A stretch of 64,000 nt of DNA from QHXW01 sp035297145 (GTDB taxonomy: Bacteria > Acidobacteriota > Terriglobia > Bryobacterales > Bryobacteraceae), in assembly GCA_035297145.1 (NCBI GenBank), contig DATGZN010000092.1, forward strand, positions 1 to 64,000. Direction: 5' to 3'. The position numbers and the translations under genes were made by a program. The number at the start of each line of letters is the position of its first letter. The first letter of the stretch is position 1. The notes beneath the pieces were generated by a model. It saw nothing but the letters and a program-made list of their open reading frames with translations. It made no database searches and was not told the origin of the DNA. Shown here piece by piece: positions 42,506 to 51,808 of this stretch.

Positions 42506-44979
42506 GAGCTCTTCAGCGCCTGAACCGGAGAGACGCGAGTGGCGCGCCTGGCGGGAATGAGACAGGCGGCCAGTGCCACAGCCCCAAGCAGCACGGGGAC
42601 GGTGGCGAAAATGAGCGGATCGCTCGCGGATACACCGAATAGGAGGCTCGACATCAGACGGGTCACGGCGATTGATGCCGCAAGACCGATCACCGTCCCC
42701 GCGGCAGTGAGGACCAGGCCGGGGCGAAAGGCGAGCATGAGAATGTCGCGTGGCTGCGCACCGAGAGCGGCCCGAATGCCGAATTCCTGAGTGCGCTGGC
42801 CGACGAGGTAGGCCATCACGCCATAAATGCCCATCGCGGCAAGGAGCAACGCCAGAGCGGCAAAGGCAGACATCAGGAAAAGAGAGAACCTGCGGCGGGC
42901 CATGGATGCCGACATCAGATCTTCCATGGTCATGACGCCGAACACGGGGAGCTCCGGATCGACGCTGTGCACGGCTTGAGTCAGTCTTTCCCTGACGGTG
43001 CTGACTCCGGATTGCGTGCGCAGAAACACCGCCAGGTCAATGTCGGGAGTTTGAAAGATCGAGCCGTAAACACGCGGTTCAGGCGGCGCATCGAGCCCGT
43101 CATTTCGCACATCTCCGACCACTCCGATGATTTCAGATTCGATTTCCGCGCCGTTGTACCTGCGAGTCAAGCGCCTGCCGATGACATCGCTATGCGGCGA
43201 GAACTTTCGCACAAAAGCTTCGTTAACCGCCACAACCTTCCTGCTGGTCTCGCCGTCGTGATCCGTGAAAACGTGGCCCCGTTTCAGCGGGGTCTTGAGA
43301 ACTTCGAAATAATCCGGGCTAACGGCCCCGAATTGGACTGAGTGGTCATTCTGCTGAATCGTGGACTCGTCAGGGAACGAAAATGTTTGGCCAAATCTCA
43401 CGTTACTTAGAAATGGGACATCGGCTGACAAGCCAATCGCGGCTTTCTGTACGCCGGGCAGCGCCGCCAGGCGCTGAAGTAACACCCGCGTGAGGGCAGC
43501 CTGTTGCGGCGGCTTTAGATATCGATTCATTTCGGGGTTGTTCGGAACCGGGACCCAGATTTGACCAATCGTGAGGCCGTTCGGGTCGAGACCGGGGTGC
43601 TGTTGCAGCATGGCGGAAAAGCTGCGGATCAACAATCCAGCGCCGACCAGCAACACCACGGATAAAGCAACCTCCATAACAACGAGCGTGGAACGGGAGC
43701 GGTTTTGGCGCACGCTTTGTCCGCCGCCGGTTCGGCCACCCTCTTTCAAGTCGGTATTCGGATCGGTGGCCGACGCGTGAATGGCCGGGGCCAAGCCGAA
43801 CAGAACACCGGTAATGACGGACAAGCCAAGAGCCAGAACGACCATTCTCCAATCGGAGTGCACCTCGATGAGACGGGGGACGTCCGGCGGCATTAGCGCG
43901 AGAAGCGACGTTCGTGCTAACTGGAGCGCTACAACGGCCGCCACGCCACCTGCGAGCGAAATGAGCACACTCTCGGTCAGTAACTGGCGCACCAATCGTT
44001 GGCGCGATGCCCCCAATGCGTGACGAACCGCGAATTCCCGCACACGCGCCGAAGACCGCGCGATCAGTAAGCTGGCGATGTTGACGCACACGATCAGGAG
44101 AACGAAGCTGACGGCGGCTAGCAGGAGCACGAGCGTGGGACGCACATTGCCCGTTAAGGTGGCTTGCACGGGTTCCATTCTCATGGACCAACGCAACTGC
44201 TTGGGATAATCGTTCGGATAGGCCTGCTGCAAGTGCGCAACGAAGGCATTCAGCTTTTGTTGTGCCTGTTCGAGCGTCAAACCGGGCTTCAGGCGTGCCA
44301 TCGCTCCCGGGACCAAACGCCGGGCGCGAGTCGCCGCCATGGGGAGTGGAGGGCCGGCGAAACCGGTGGCACACCAGATTTCCACGTCGCCATTCAGGGT
44401 CGCGCCAGGATGGCGGAATTCGGGGGGCATGACGCCAATGAGGGTATAGCCGTCTTCGTCGACGCGAATCCTATGGCCGATGACATGGGAATCGCCGCCG
44501 AATTGGCGTTTCCAGAGGCCGTCGCTAATCACCGCGCCATCGAGAAAGCCTGGCACCCACTCAGCCTGTCTATATACCCGACCTAAGGCTGCTTTTGCGC
44601 CCAGGAGCTCGAAGTAGCTCGGGCTGGTGCCGAGCATCTCGATTCGTTCGGCGCGATCGCCGCCTGTCAGTGCGGTGCTTGCCGCGAAAACGGCGCTGAC
44701 TTCTTCGAACAAGCCAGAGCGCTCGCGCAAGTCCTGCATTTCGGGCACCGACATCCCGACGTCTTTCGCGCCGGCGCCGGTCAGATCGTCGAAAATGCGC
44801 ACCAGGCGTTCCGGTTCGCGGAATGGTAATGGGCGCAGTAGTACGGCATTGACCAGCGTGAAGATGGCGACATTCGCGCCGATCCCCAGCGCGAGAGTGA
44901 GCACCGCGATAGTCAAGAAGGCCGGGCTCTTGCTCAGCGTTCGCACTGCATAACGCACGTCCTGCATCAGGTTTTCCAT
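42502..44979 (-). CDS. MacB/FtsX-like orphan permease (acidobacterial ADOP family)
   Basis: An 825-residue inner-membrane protein with two FtsX/MacB_PCD repeats: DVRYAVRTLSKSPAFLTIAV, LGIGANVAIFTLVNAVLLRPLPF, RQLLTESVLISLAGG, GIYGVMAYLVGQRTQEFGIR and the end IPARRATRVSPVQALKSS. No ATPase domain is present. It lacks the longer prefix seen in the first permease (34452). ATG at 44979 is preferred, with AGGTGG about 7 nt before; a GTG at 44988 is possible. No PadR gene is adjacent. The stop codon is within a family A repeat. Confidence 0.92.
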   Translation of the reverse strand: MENLMQDVRYAVRTLSKSPAFLTIAVLTLALGIGANVAIFTLVNAVLLRPLPFREPERLVRIFDDLTGAGAKDVGMSVPEMQDLRERSGLFEEVSAVFAASTALTGGDRAERIEMLGTSPSYFELLGAKAALGRVYRQAEWVPGFLDGAVISDGLWKRQFGGDSHVIGHRIRVDEDGYTLIGVMPPEFRHPGATLNGDVEIWCATGFAGPPLPMAATRARRLVPGAMARLKPGLTLEQAQQKLNAFVAHLQQAYPNDYPKQLRWSMRMEPVQATLTGNVRPTLVLLLAAVSFVLLIVCVNIASLLIARSSARVREFAVRHALGASRQRLVRQLLTESVLISLAGGVAAVVALQLARTSLLALMPPDVPRLIEVHSDWRMVVLALGLSVITGVLFGLAPAIHASATDPNTDLKEGGRTGGGQSVRQNRSRSTLVVMEVALSVVLLVGAGLLIRSFSAMLQQHPGLDPNGLTIGQIWVPVPNNPEMNRYLKPPQQAALTRVLLQRLAALPGVQKAAIGLSADVPFLSNVRFGQTFSFPDESTIQQNDHSVQFGAVSPDYFEVLKTPLKRGHVFTDHDGETSRKVVAVNEAFVRKFSPHSDVIGRRLTRRYNGAEIESEIIGVVGDVRNDGLDAPPEPRVYGSIFQTPDIDLAVFLRTQSGVSTVRERLTQAVHSVDPELPVFGVMTMEDLMSASMARRRFSLFLMSAFAALALLLAAMGIYGVMAYLVGQRTQEFGIRAALGAQPRDILMLAFRPGLVLTAAGTVIGLAASIAVTRLMSSLLFGVSASDPLIFATVPVLLGAVALAACLIPARRATRVSPVQALKSS

Positions 44980-45076
44980 GTTGACCACCTAGTTTACTTC
45001 TGTGACTGACGCACGCCCGCTCGGAAGGATTCGTCCGACGGCGTGAAACATATATAAGTAATACGAGCGGAGGTAT

Positions 45077-46378
45077 CTATTTGGATTCGACGGCGCGAAA
45101 AATTATGCCGCCCTTCATGACGAACGCTACTTTCTGTAAAACGCCGACGTCTTCCAGAGGATTGCCTGGGACCGCGATGACATCCGCCAGGTAGCCGGGC
45201 TTTAGCGCGCCGATCTGACCTTCCCAGCCGAGCAATTTCGCGCCGTTCACTGTGCCTGCTTGTAGCGCGGCCAAGGGACCCATGCCGTATTTGACCATCA
45301 GCACAAACTCGCGCGCCTGCGTGCCATGAGGGAAGGGGCCGACATCGGATCCGGCGGCGATGGGCACGCCAGCCGCAAGCTGCCTGCGGAACTGCTCGGC
45401 GTGAAAGTCGAGCAACAAGCGCTCGTATTTCTCCTGCTCCGGCGTGGAAGCATGATCGGCGAAGTATTCGGAGATGGTGAAGGTGGGGACGGCGAAGATA
45501 TGTTTCTCACGCATGAGGCGCATGGTTTCATCGCTGAGTTGGAAGGCGTGATCGATGGAGGCAACACCGGCGCGCGCGGCGTAGAGTGTGCCCGGTTCTC
45601 CGGTGGCGTGAACCGCTACGTGCCTGCCAACGCGCGCCGCCTCTTCGGCCGCGGCCTTCAGCTCAGCTTCGTTGTACTGATAGGGCGTGGAAAACCGGCC
45701 GCTAGCGAGCGAATCGTGGCCGGTCTCGTAGATCTTGATGAAGTCGGCGCCTTCTTTGAATTGCTCGCGGATCACGCTTACGAGTTCGGCTGCATTGTTG
45801 GCGCGCGTCGCGTTGGATAGGACATGCTGCGCGGGGTTGAATCGATTTGCGTCTTCGTGGCCACCCAGAATGTCCACAGCATTACCGCTGATGCGCAGAC
45901 GTGGGCCGGGAATGCGGCCCTGGTTGATGGCGTTGCGCACGGCGGTATCGGCCGACCCGGCGCCCTCGGTTCCCATGTCGCGCTCCGCTGTGAATCCCGC
46001 CATCAGGTCGTCACGCGCCGCGAGAATGGCAAGGATGGTGCGCTCGGGCACGGACTCCTCAATGGTCTGCATGTCTTCGGCGCCGGGGTGCAGGAACAAG
46101 TGGACGTGGGCATCGATGAGGCCCGGCAGCAGAGTGCGGTCGCCGAGGTCCATGAACTCCGCACCGGGCGGCCGGGTTACTTTGGAACCGGCCTCGACGA
46201 TCCGTTCGCCCTGGACCAAGATTTCCCCCGGGGATAGCATCATGCCGCTTTCGATATCCAGAAGGCGCGCCGCATGCAATACGATGGGATGCGGAGCAGG
46301 TTGAGCGGGAGCAATCGATGTCGCCAATAAGCACAGGAGAAAATACAGCGGGATAGCCGCAAATCGATTTTTCGGCAT
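45077..46378 (-). CDS. Exported amidohydrolase (Xaa-Pro dipeptidase/imidazolonepropionase-like)
   Basis: A 433-residue protein with a signal peptide (IPLYFLLCLLATSIAPAQ). It has the full amidohydrolase metal set: DAHVHLF (HxH), ADFIKIYETG with the Lys that would be carboxylated, HATG, DHAF and AGSDVGPF. The closest types by phrase are prolidase-like periplasmic amidohydrolases. Substrate unknown. The start at 46378 gives the signal peptide; a longer frame to 46459 is not needed. It is separate from, but of the same superfamily as, the pair at 50558-53118. Confidence 0.87.
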   Translation of the reverse strand: MPKNRFAAIPLYFLLCLLATSIAPAQPAPHPIVLHAARLLDIESGMMLSPGEILVQGERIVEAGSKVTRPPGAEFMDLGDRTLLPGLIDAHVHLFLHPGAEDMQTIEESVPERTILAILAARDDLMAGFTAERDMGTEGAGSADTAVRNAINQGRIPGPRLRISGNAVDILGGHEDANRFNPAQHVLSNATRANNAAELVSVIREQFKEGADFIKIYETGHDSLASGRFSTPYQYNEAELKAAAEEAARVGRHVAVHATGEPGTLYAARAGVASIDHAFQLSDETMRLMREKHIFAVPTFTISEYFADHASTPEQEKYERLLLDFHAEQFRRQLAAGVPIAAGSDVGPFPHGTQAREFVLMVKYGMGPLAALQAGTVNGAKLLGWEGQIGALKPGYLADVIAVPGNPLEDVGVLQKVAFVMKGGIIFRAVESK

Positions 46379-46440
46379 ATTGAACGGCAAGAATATCATT
46401 TTGCCGAGACATGGGCGGGGTGTGTGCGCCAGGCAGGAAA

Positions 46441-46480
46441 AGCCGCGGGTGTCCCGCAAACGGCGCGGTACCCCCGCGCT
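46441..46480. repeat. Imperfect GC-rich hairpin repeat
   Basis: AGCCGCGGGTGTCCCGC (46441-46457) is followed by a partly complementary GCGCGGTACCCCCGCGCT (46463-46480). This intergenic palindrome lies between divergent genes, so it is not a terminator for either. It resembles other GC-rich dispersed repeats. Confidence 0.4.
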
Positions 46481-46555
46481 ACAGTGTTATCCAAAGTTAG
46501 TCATCAGGAACTTGGCTAACTTGACGTATTGGAGGGCCTGGCGCACCATGAGCCA

Positions 46556-48376
46556 GTGTCACTCGACTTGCGACGGCTGCGAACCTTGGCGCTGTTTTTA
46601 GCGGCGGCCGGAACCCTCGCGGCGCAGAATCCGGCGGTCACCGTCAGCATTGACGCATCCGCTAATCGCCATTCGATTAACCCGAACATCTACGGTGTCG
46701 CTTACGGCGATTCGACCACTTTGGCGCAGTTGAATGTGCCGCTGAACCGTCTGGGCGGGAATAATACCAGCCGCTATAACTGGCAACTCAACGCCGATAA
46801 TCGCGCGGCTGATTGGTACTTCGAAAGCATCGGGTATCCGAGCGCGACCGCCGGAGAGGTTGCCGACACTTTCATTTCGAATAGCAAAGCGGCAAATGCA
46901 CAGGCCATGATCACCATCCCGATGGTCGGCTGGGTGGCCACCCTTGGCTCGAACCGTGGGAAGCTGGCGAGCTTTTCGCAAGCCAAGTACGGCTCGCAGA
47001 CCGGCAATGACTGGCAATGGTTTCCCGATGCCGGCAATGGGATTCTCTCCAGCACGGGCCAGCCCGTTACCGGCAATGACCCGAATGACGCCGACGTGCC
47101 CGCCGACTCAACCTATCAGCAGGCTTGGGTGCAGCACATGGTAGGACAGTGGGGCGGAGCCAACGGTGGAGGCCTTCGCTACTACATACTGGACAACGAA
47201 CACAGCATCTGGCACTCGACGCATCGCGACGTTCACCCTACCGGCGCCACCATGGACGAGATCGAGACGAAGATGCTCGCTTATGCCGCCATGATCAAGA
47301 CGGCGGATCCCGCGGCCCTCGTCGTCGGGCCCGAAGAGTGGGGCTGGAGTGGATATCTCTATAGCGGATACGATCAGCAATATGGTTCCCTGCATGGCTG
47401 GAGCACGTTGCCCGACCGCAATGCGCACGGCGGCATGGATTATCTCCCCTGGCTGCTGAGTCAATTGAAACAAAATACCGTGGCCGGCGGCCTCGCTCCC
47501 CTGGATGTTTTCACGGTTCACTACTATCCCCAAGGCGGTGAATTCGGCAACGATACTTCGACTGCGACCGAGCTGCTACGCAACCGTTCGACGCGGTCGC
47601 TGTGGGACCCGAACTATGTCGACGAGTCATGGATCGGCACACAAGTGCAACTCATTCCGCGGCTGCGCAACTGGGTCAACACGTATTACGTTCCGGGAAC
47701 TCCGATCGGCATTACGGAATACAATTGGGGCGCCGAGAGTAACATCAACGGTGCTACAACGCAGGCCGATATTCTCGGCATTTTTGGCGGCGAAGGCTTG
47801 GATTTGGCCACGCGATGGACGACTCCCGATCCTGCCACGCCAACTTTCAAAGCGATCCAGATGTATCGCAACTATGACGGAGCAAAATCGGCGTTCGGAG
47901 ACACCAGTGTCTCAGCCAGCGTGCCCAATCCCGACAACGTCTCGGCATTCGCGTCCGTCCGGTCGAGCGATGGCGCACTGACTGTGATGGCGATTAACAA
48001 GTACCTGACTGGGTCGACGCCAGTGACGCTGAGTCTCGCTAACTTCGCCGCAGCGCCGGGAGCTCACGTATGGCAGCTCACGGCGTCAAATGCCATTCAG
48101 CAACTGGCGGATGTAGCGGTCTCAAGCGGCGGCATCACAGCTACGTTACCGCAGCAAAGTATCACGCTATTTGTGATTCCAGCCATCGCACACGCATGCG
48201 ATCTCAACGGCGATGGGGCGGTGAACGTAGTCGACGTGCAGATCGCCATCAATCAAGCGCTCGGCTTGGCCGCCTGCACTACCGCGGACCTGCAACAAAA
48301 CGGCCAGTGCAATGTGATCGATGTCCAGCGCATCATCAACATGGCTCTGGGCGGGTCGTGCGTAACCGGGCCGTAG
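46556..48376 (+). CDS. GH44 family glycoside hydrolase with C-terminal dockerin-like domain
   Basis: A 606-residue exported protein. After a signal peptide (RTLALFLAAAGTLAAQ) comes a GH44-like catalytic domain: VPLNRLGGNNTSRYNWQL, LDNEHSIWHSTHRDV with acid/base Glu215, ITEYNWG with nucleophile Glu388, and a C-terminal beta-sandwich. The substrate would be a beta-1,4-glucan or xyloglucan. A tail from about 547 carries CDLNGDGAVNVVDVQ and a weaker second copy ending in NVIDVQRIINMAL, a dockerin type I-like calcium-binding pair. The start is uncertain: GTG 46556 fits the signal peptide; a TTG at 46529 is in frame. Confidence 0.83.
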   Translation: MSLDLRRLRTLALFLAAAGTLAAQNPAVTVSIDASANRHSINPNIYGVAYGDSTTLAQLNVPLNRLGGNNTSRYNWQLNADNRAADWYFESIGYPSATAGEVADTFISNSKAANAQAMITIPMVGWVATLGSNRGKLASFSQAKYGSQTGNDWQWFPDAGNGILSSTGQPVTGNDPNDADVPADSTYQQAWVQHMVGQWGGANGGGLRYYILDNEHSIWHSTHRDVHPTGATMDEIETKMLAYAAMIKTADPAALVVGPEEWGWSGYLYSGYDQQYGSLHGWSTLPDRNAHGGMDYLPWLLSQLKQNTVAGGLAPLDVFTVHYYPQGGEFGNDTSTATELLRNRSTRSLWDPNYVDESWIGTQVQLIPRLRNWVNTYYVPGTPIGITEYNWGAESNINGATTQADILGIFGGEGLDLATRWTTPDPATPTFKAIQMYRNYDGAKSAFGDTSVSASVPNPDNVSAFASVRSSDGALTVMAINKYLTGSTPVTLSLANFAAAPGAHVWQLTASNAIQQLADVAVSSGGITATLPQQSITLFVIPAIAHACDLNGDGAVNVVDVQIAINQALGLAACTTADLQQNGQCNVIDVQRIINMALGGSCVTGP

Positions 48377-48447
48377 ACCAGAAATTTCCTGCCACTCGGG
48401 TGCGAGCCCGGGGGATGTACACTAGGCGGAAACCTGGAGGAGCCAAA

Positions 48448-50526
48448 ATGAAAATTCCGGTTGCCTTGTGTGCCGCGATTATTGCGGCAAGTCTTGTTCA
48501 GTTGCCCGCACAGGAGACACCGTCGCCGACCCGGCTAACGACGGAACACTACTTCGATCTGGCAAGAATCAGTAATGCCCAGATCTCGCCTGATGGCGCG
48601 CGCATTGTTTATGCACGCCAGCATGCCGATAAGCTCGAGGACAAGTGGGAATCCTCACTGTGGATCATGAACGCCGATGGATCGCAACATCGGTTTCTGA
48701 CCAAAGGCTCCAACCCGCGCTGGTCTTTCGACGGGAAACGCATTCTGTATCTCGCGGACGGTGAACCGCGTGGGACACAGATCTTTATCCGCTGGATCGA
48801 CATCGAGGGCTCGCCGACTCAGGTCACCCACGAAACCGAGAAGGTGGCCGATGCGCGCTGGTCACCGGACGGGAGATGGATTGCGTTTTCCATGTTCGTG
48901 CCGCAGAAGAACAAGTGGACTATCAGCATGCCGGCCGAACCCAAGGGGGCGAAATGGACTCCGGCGCCGCGGATCGTGGAATCGCTGCACTACCGCCAGG
49001 ATCAAGTCGGCTTTCTGGACGATGGATACACACACATATTCGTAGTGCAGGCAGACGGTGGTACGCCGCGCCAGCTCACTAGCGGCACGTGGAACGCGGG
49101 CTCTGGCGAAACGCGCGGAGCTGTTGCGATCGATTGGACACCCGACAGCAAGTCGATCGTCTTCGAAGCCGACCGCAGCGCGGATGCGGACCTGCAGTAC
49201 CGGCACTCGCAGTTGCTAACCACCGATGTGGAGACCGGCACAACCCGGGAATTGGTTTCCACAGCGGGAGCATGGGGCCGTCCGGCGGTTTCACCCGATG
49301 GCAGCACGGTCGCCTTCACCGGCCATGCAGCCTCCAACCACACGCATTCGGTGGCCGATCTCTACATCGTCCCGATCAAGGGTGGCGAGCCGCGCAAGAT
49401 CACCGGCGACTACGATCGTGATCCGCTGAATCTGCGCTGGGCGCCGGATGGATCGGGCCTTTATTTCGATGCCGACGACCATGGCTTACGCAATATACAG
49501 TTCGCGGCGATCGCAGGTGGCGTGAGGACCGTGACTTCCGGAGTGCATGTACTCACCATGGATTCGGTTTCGAGCGAGCTCATGGCGGCGGGCACGAGTA
49601 GCGATCCGGAAAATCCGCCCGAAGTGGTGCGCTTCAATCTACGCCGTCCGCAGGAAATAGTGAAACTTACCAGTGTGAACGCCGGTCTGCTGGCCGGCAA
49701 ACATCTGGCCAAGACCGAGGAGATCACTTACGCATCGACGCATGAGGCCAAAGTGCAGGCGTGGATCGTGAAGCCGCCCGATTTCGACGCGACGAAGAAG
49801 TATCCGCTGATTTTGGAAATCCACGGCGGACCGTTTGCCATGTACAACGTGGGCTTCAACTACATGTTCCAGAACTTCGCCGCCAACGGCTTCCTGGTGC
49901 TTTATGTGAACCCGCGAGGGAGCACGGGATACGGCACGGCGTTTTCGAATGGCATCGACCACAACTATCCGGGTCTGGATTTCGACGATCTCATGGCGGG
50001 CGTCGACACGGCGATTGCAAAGGGCTTTGTGGACACTTCGCGAATGTATGTGTCGGGATGCAGCGGCGGCGGTGTGCTTTCCAGCTGGGTGATAGGCCAC
50101 ACGAACCGGTTTGCAGCCGCCGCCGTCCGTTGCCCCGTGATCGACTGGCTGAGCATGTCCGGCAATACGGATATTCCGCTTTTCACTTATAGCTTCTTCA
50201 AGAAGCCATTCTGGGAGGACCCAACGGATTGGTTGGCACATTCCTCACTCATGTCGGTCGGCAATGTGACCACCCCGACGCTGCTCATGACGGGGGTTTT
50301 GGACCGGCGTACACCGATGCCGCAGACCGAGGAATACTATGCGGCGCTGAAGGTGCGGGGTGTGCCGGCAACCTTGTTGCAGTTCGAGGGTGAGTATCAT
50401 GGGACGGGATCGAAACCATCGAATTTCATCCGGACGCAGCTTTACATGATGAGCTGGTTCAAGAGGTACACCAGGTCGGCGGACGGCAAGGCAACGGCCG
50501 CGATATCCGCCGGCGGGCAAGACTGA
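48448..50526 (+). CDS. Exported S9 family prolyl oligopeptidase-type peptidase
   Basis: A 692-residue serine peptidase with a signal peptide (KIPVALCAAIIAASLVQLPA), an N-terminal beta-propeller of TolB/PD40-like units (ISPDGARIVYA, RWSPDGRWIAFSMF, VSPDGSTVAFTG) and a C-terminal alpha/beta-hydrolase domain. The catalytic triad is Ser539 (GCSGGG), Asp619 (GVLDRRTPM) and His651 (EYHGTG). The substrate would be short peptides. The ATG at 48448 has a strong GGAGGAG upstream. It neighbours other peptide hydrolases. Confidence 0.94.
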   Translation: MKIPVALCAAIIAASLVQLPAQETPSPTRLTTEHYFDLARISNAQISPDGARIVYARQHADKLEDKWESSLWIMNADGSQHRFLTKGSNPRWSFDGKRILYLADGEPRGTQIFIRWIDIEGSPTQVTHETEKVADARWSPDGRWIAFSMFVPQKNKWTISMPAEPKGAKWTPAPRIVESLHYRQDQVGFLDDGYTHIFVVQADGGTPRQLTSGTWNAGSGETRGAVAIDWTPDSKSIVFEADRSADADLQYRHSQLLTTDVETGTTRELVSTAGAWGRPAVSPDGSTVAFTGHAASNHTHSVADLYIVPIKGGEPRKITGDYDRDPLNLRWAPDGSGLYFDADDHGLRNIQFAAIAGGVRTVTSGVHVLTMDSVSSELMAAGTSSDPENPPEVVRFNLRRPQEIVKLTSVNAGLLAGKHLAKTEEITYASTHEAKVQAWIVKPPDFDATKKYPLILEIHGGPFAMYNVGFNYMFQNFAANGFLVLYVNPRGSTGYGTAFSNGIDHNYPGLDFDDLMAGVDTAIAKGFVDTSRMYVSGCSGGGVLSSWVIGHTNRFAAAAVRCPVIDWLSMSGNTDIPLFTYSFFKKPFWEDPTDWLAHSSLMSVGNVTTPTLLMTGVLDRRTPMPQTEEYYAALKVRGVPATLLQFEGEYHGTGSKPSNFIRTQLYMMSWFKRYTRSADGKATAAISAGGQD

Positions 50527-50557
50527 CGAACGGCGTCTGGGCTGGATTTAGCTGCCG

Positions 50558-51808
50558 CTAGAATTTCCCGGAGCTGACCACTTTGCCGTTGATGACGGTG
50601 GCGAGGCAGTGCGAAGTGTATTCGAACGGATCGCCGTCATAGAGGGCGACATCGCCATCCTTACCGGGCTCGAGCGAGCCGACGCGGGCAGCCACACCGA
50701 TGATTCTGGCCGCGTTGATCGTGATGCTCGCCAGCGCCTGATCGAACGTCAGGCCGTTGGCGGCGGCGATGGCAGCCTCCCACAGAATCACGCGCGTCTT
50801 CGGCACATAGCCCTCAAAACCGCTCTGTAGCGCCCACGGGATCCCCGCGGCGGTGAGCTTGGCGGCATCCTCAAAACTGATGTTCTCCGTCTCCCCACCG
50901 GCGCGTTTCATGGTGGGGTGCAGGATCACCGGAAAGCCGGAAGCCTTTACCTCTTCAAGAACGAGCGCGCATTCGGAACAGCTATCGATGATCAGTTTTA
51001 TGTTGAATTCCTTAGCGAGGCGAATGGCCGAGATGACGTCACGTGAGCGTTCGGCGGTCACAAGCAGAGGCACTTCGCCTTTGAGAACGCGGATCAGCGC
51101 CTCCGTCTTGAGGTCACGGTCTGGGGCCTTGGAGTCGTCCTTGCCGGACTTGGCGTCGGAGGCGGCGGAGTCCGGCTTCGAGAGTTTTTTCCGCGTCTCT
51201 TGCGCCTTGATGAATTCCGCGCGCAGCATCGCGATTTCCTTGCCTCGCGTGCCCGGACTCTTGCCCTGCTCGGCACGACCCTCGTCGCCGAGGCTTGCCG
51301 CAATCATGGCCGTGGGAACGATAGCGGATTCATCGGCGGTGTGGCCGGTGGTCTTGACGATCATCGTTTGGCCGGAGATGAGCGCGCCCGGAGAGTGCCC
51401 GGTATTCATAGTGGTGACGCCGAAGGAGCGCACCCACTCGATCAGCCGCTCCTCGGGATCGTAGGCGTCGAGCGCGCGCAATTCCGGCTGGATGGCAGCG
51501 CTATGTTCCAACTGATCCTGATCCGTGGCTGCATTGAGATAGCCGGTGAGACCGACGGTGGAGTGCGCATCCACCAGCCCGGGTGTGACGATCTTCGCCG
51601 AAATTGTCTGGTAGCCGGCGGGAATAACGACTTGCGAGGCCGGGCCGATGCGCTCGATTTTGCCGCCATGGATCAGCACCACCCCGTTCTGAATGGGGGC
51701 GCCGGCCATCGTGTAAACGGTTTCGCCCTTGACGGCGAGGTTCTGCGCGAATAACGTGCTCGCGGCAGCAGCAAGGCCCGCGCAAACGAACTGGAGTCCG
51801 GCACGCAT
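50558..51808 (-). CDS. Amidohydrolase-like protein lacking the metal ligands (putative pseudoenzyme)
   Basis: A 416-residue exported protein (signal MRAGLQFVCAGLAAAASTLFA) that aligns along its whole length with the active-looking amidohydrolase encoded just upstream. The metal-binding residues differ: HxH is replaced by HST (82-84), FHTHRHDD by VTAERSRD, LHHVSDG by IDSCSECA, and FHTDDP by LQSGFEG. The overall frame and stable core motifs (IPWALQSGFEGYVPKTRV, SLEPGKDGDVALYDGDPF) remain. It starts at the last base of the upstream gene's stop (TGATG), so the two are coupled. A catalytically dead partner or regulatory subunit is suggested. Confidence 0.85.
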   Translation of the reverse strand: MRAGLQFVCAGLAAAASTLFAQNLAVKGETVYTMAGAPIQNGVVLIHGGKIERIGPASQVVIPAGYQTISAKIVTPGLVDAHSTVGLTGYLNAATDQDQLEHSAAIQPELRALDAYDPEERLIEWVRSFGVTTMNTGHSPGALISGQTMIVKTTGHTADESAIVPTAMIAASLGDEGRAEQGKSPGTRGKEIAMLRAEFIKAQETRKKLSKPDSAASDAKSGKDDSKAPDRDLKTEALIRVLKGEVPLLVTAERSRDVISAIRLAKEFNIKLIIDSCSECALVLEEVKASGFPVILHPTMKRAGGETENISFEDAAKLTAAGIPWALQSGFEGYVPKTRVILWEAAIAAANGLTFDQALASITINAARIIGVAARVGSLEPGKDGDVALYDGDPFEYTSHCLATVINGKVVSSGKF

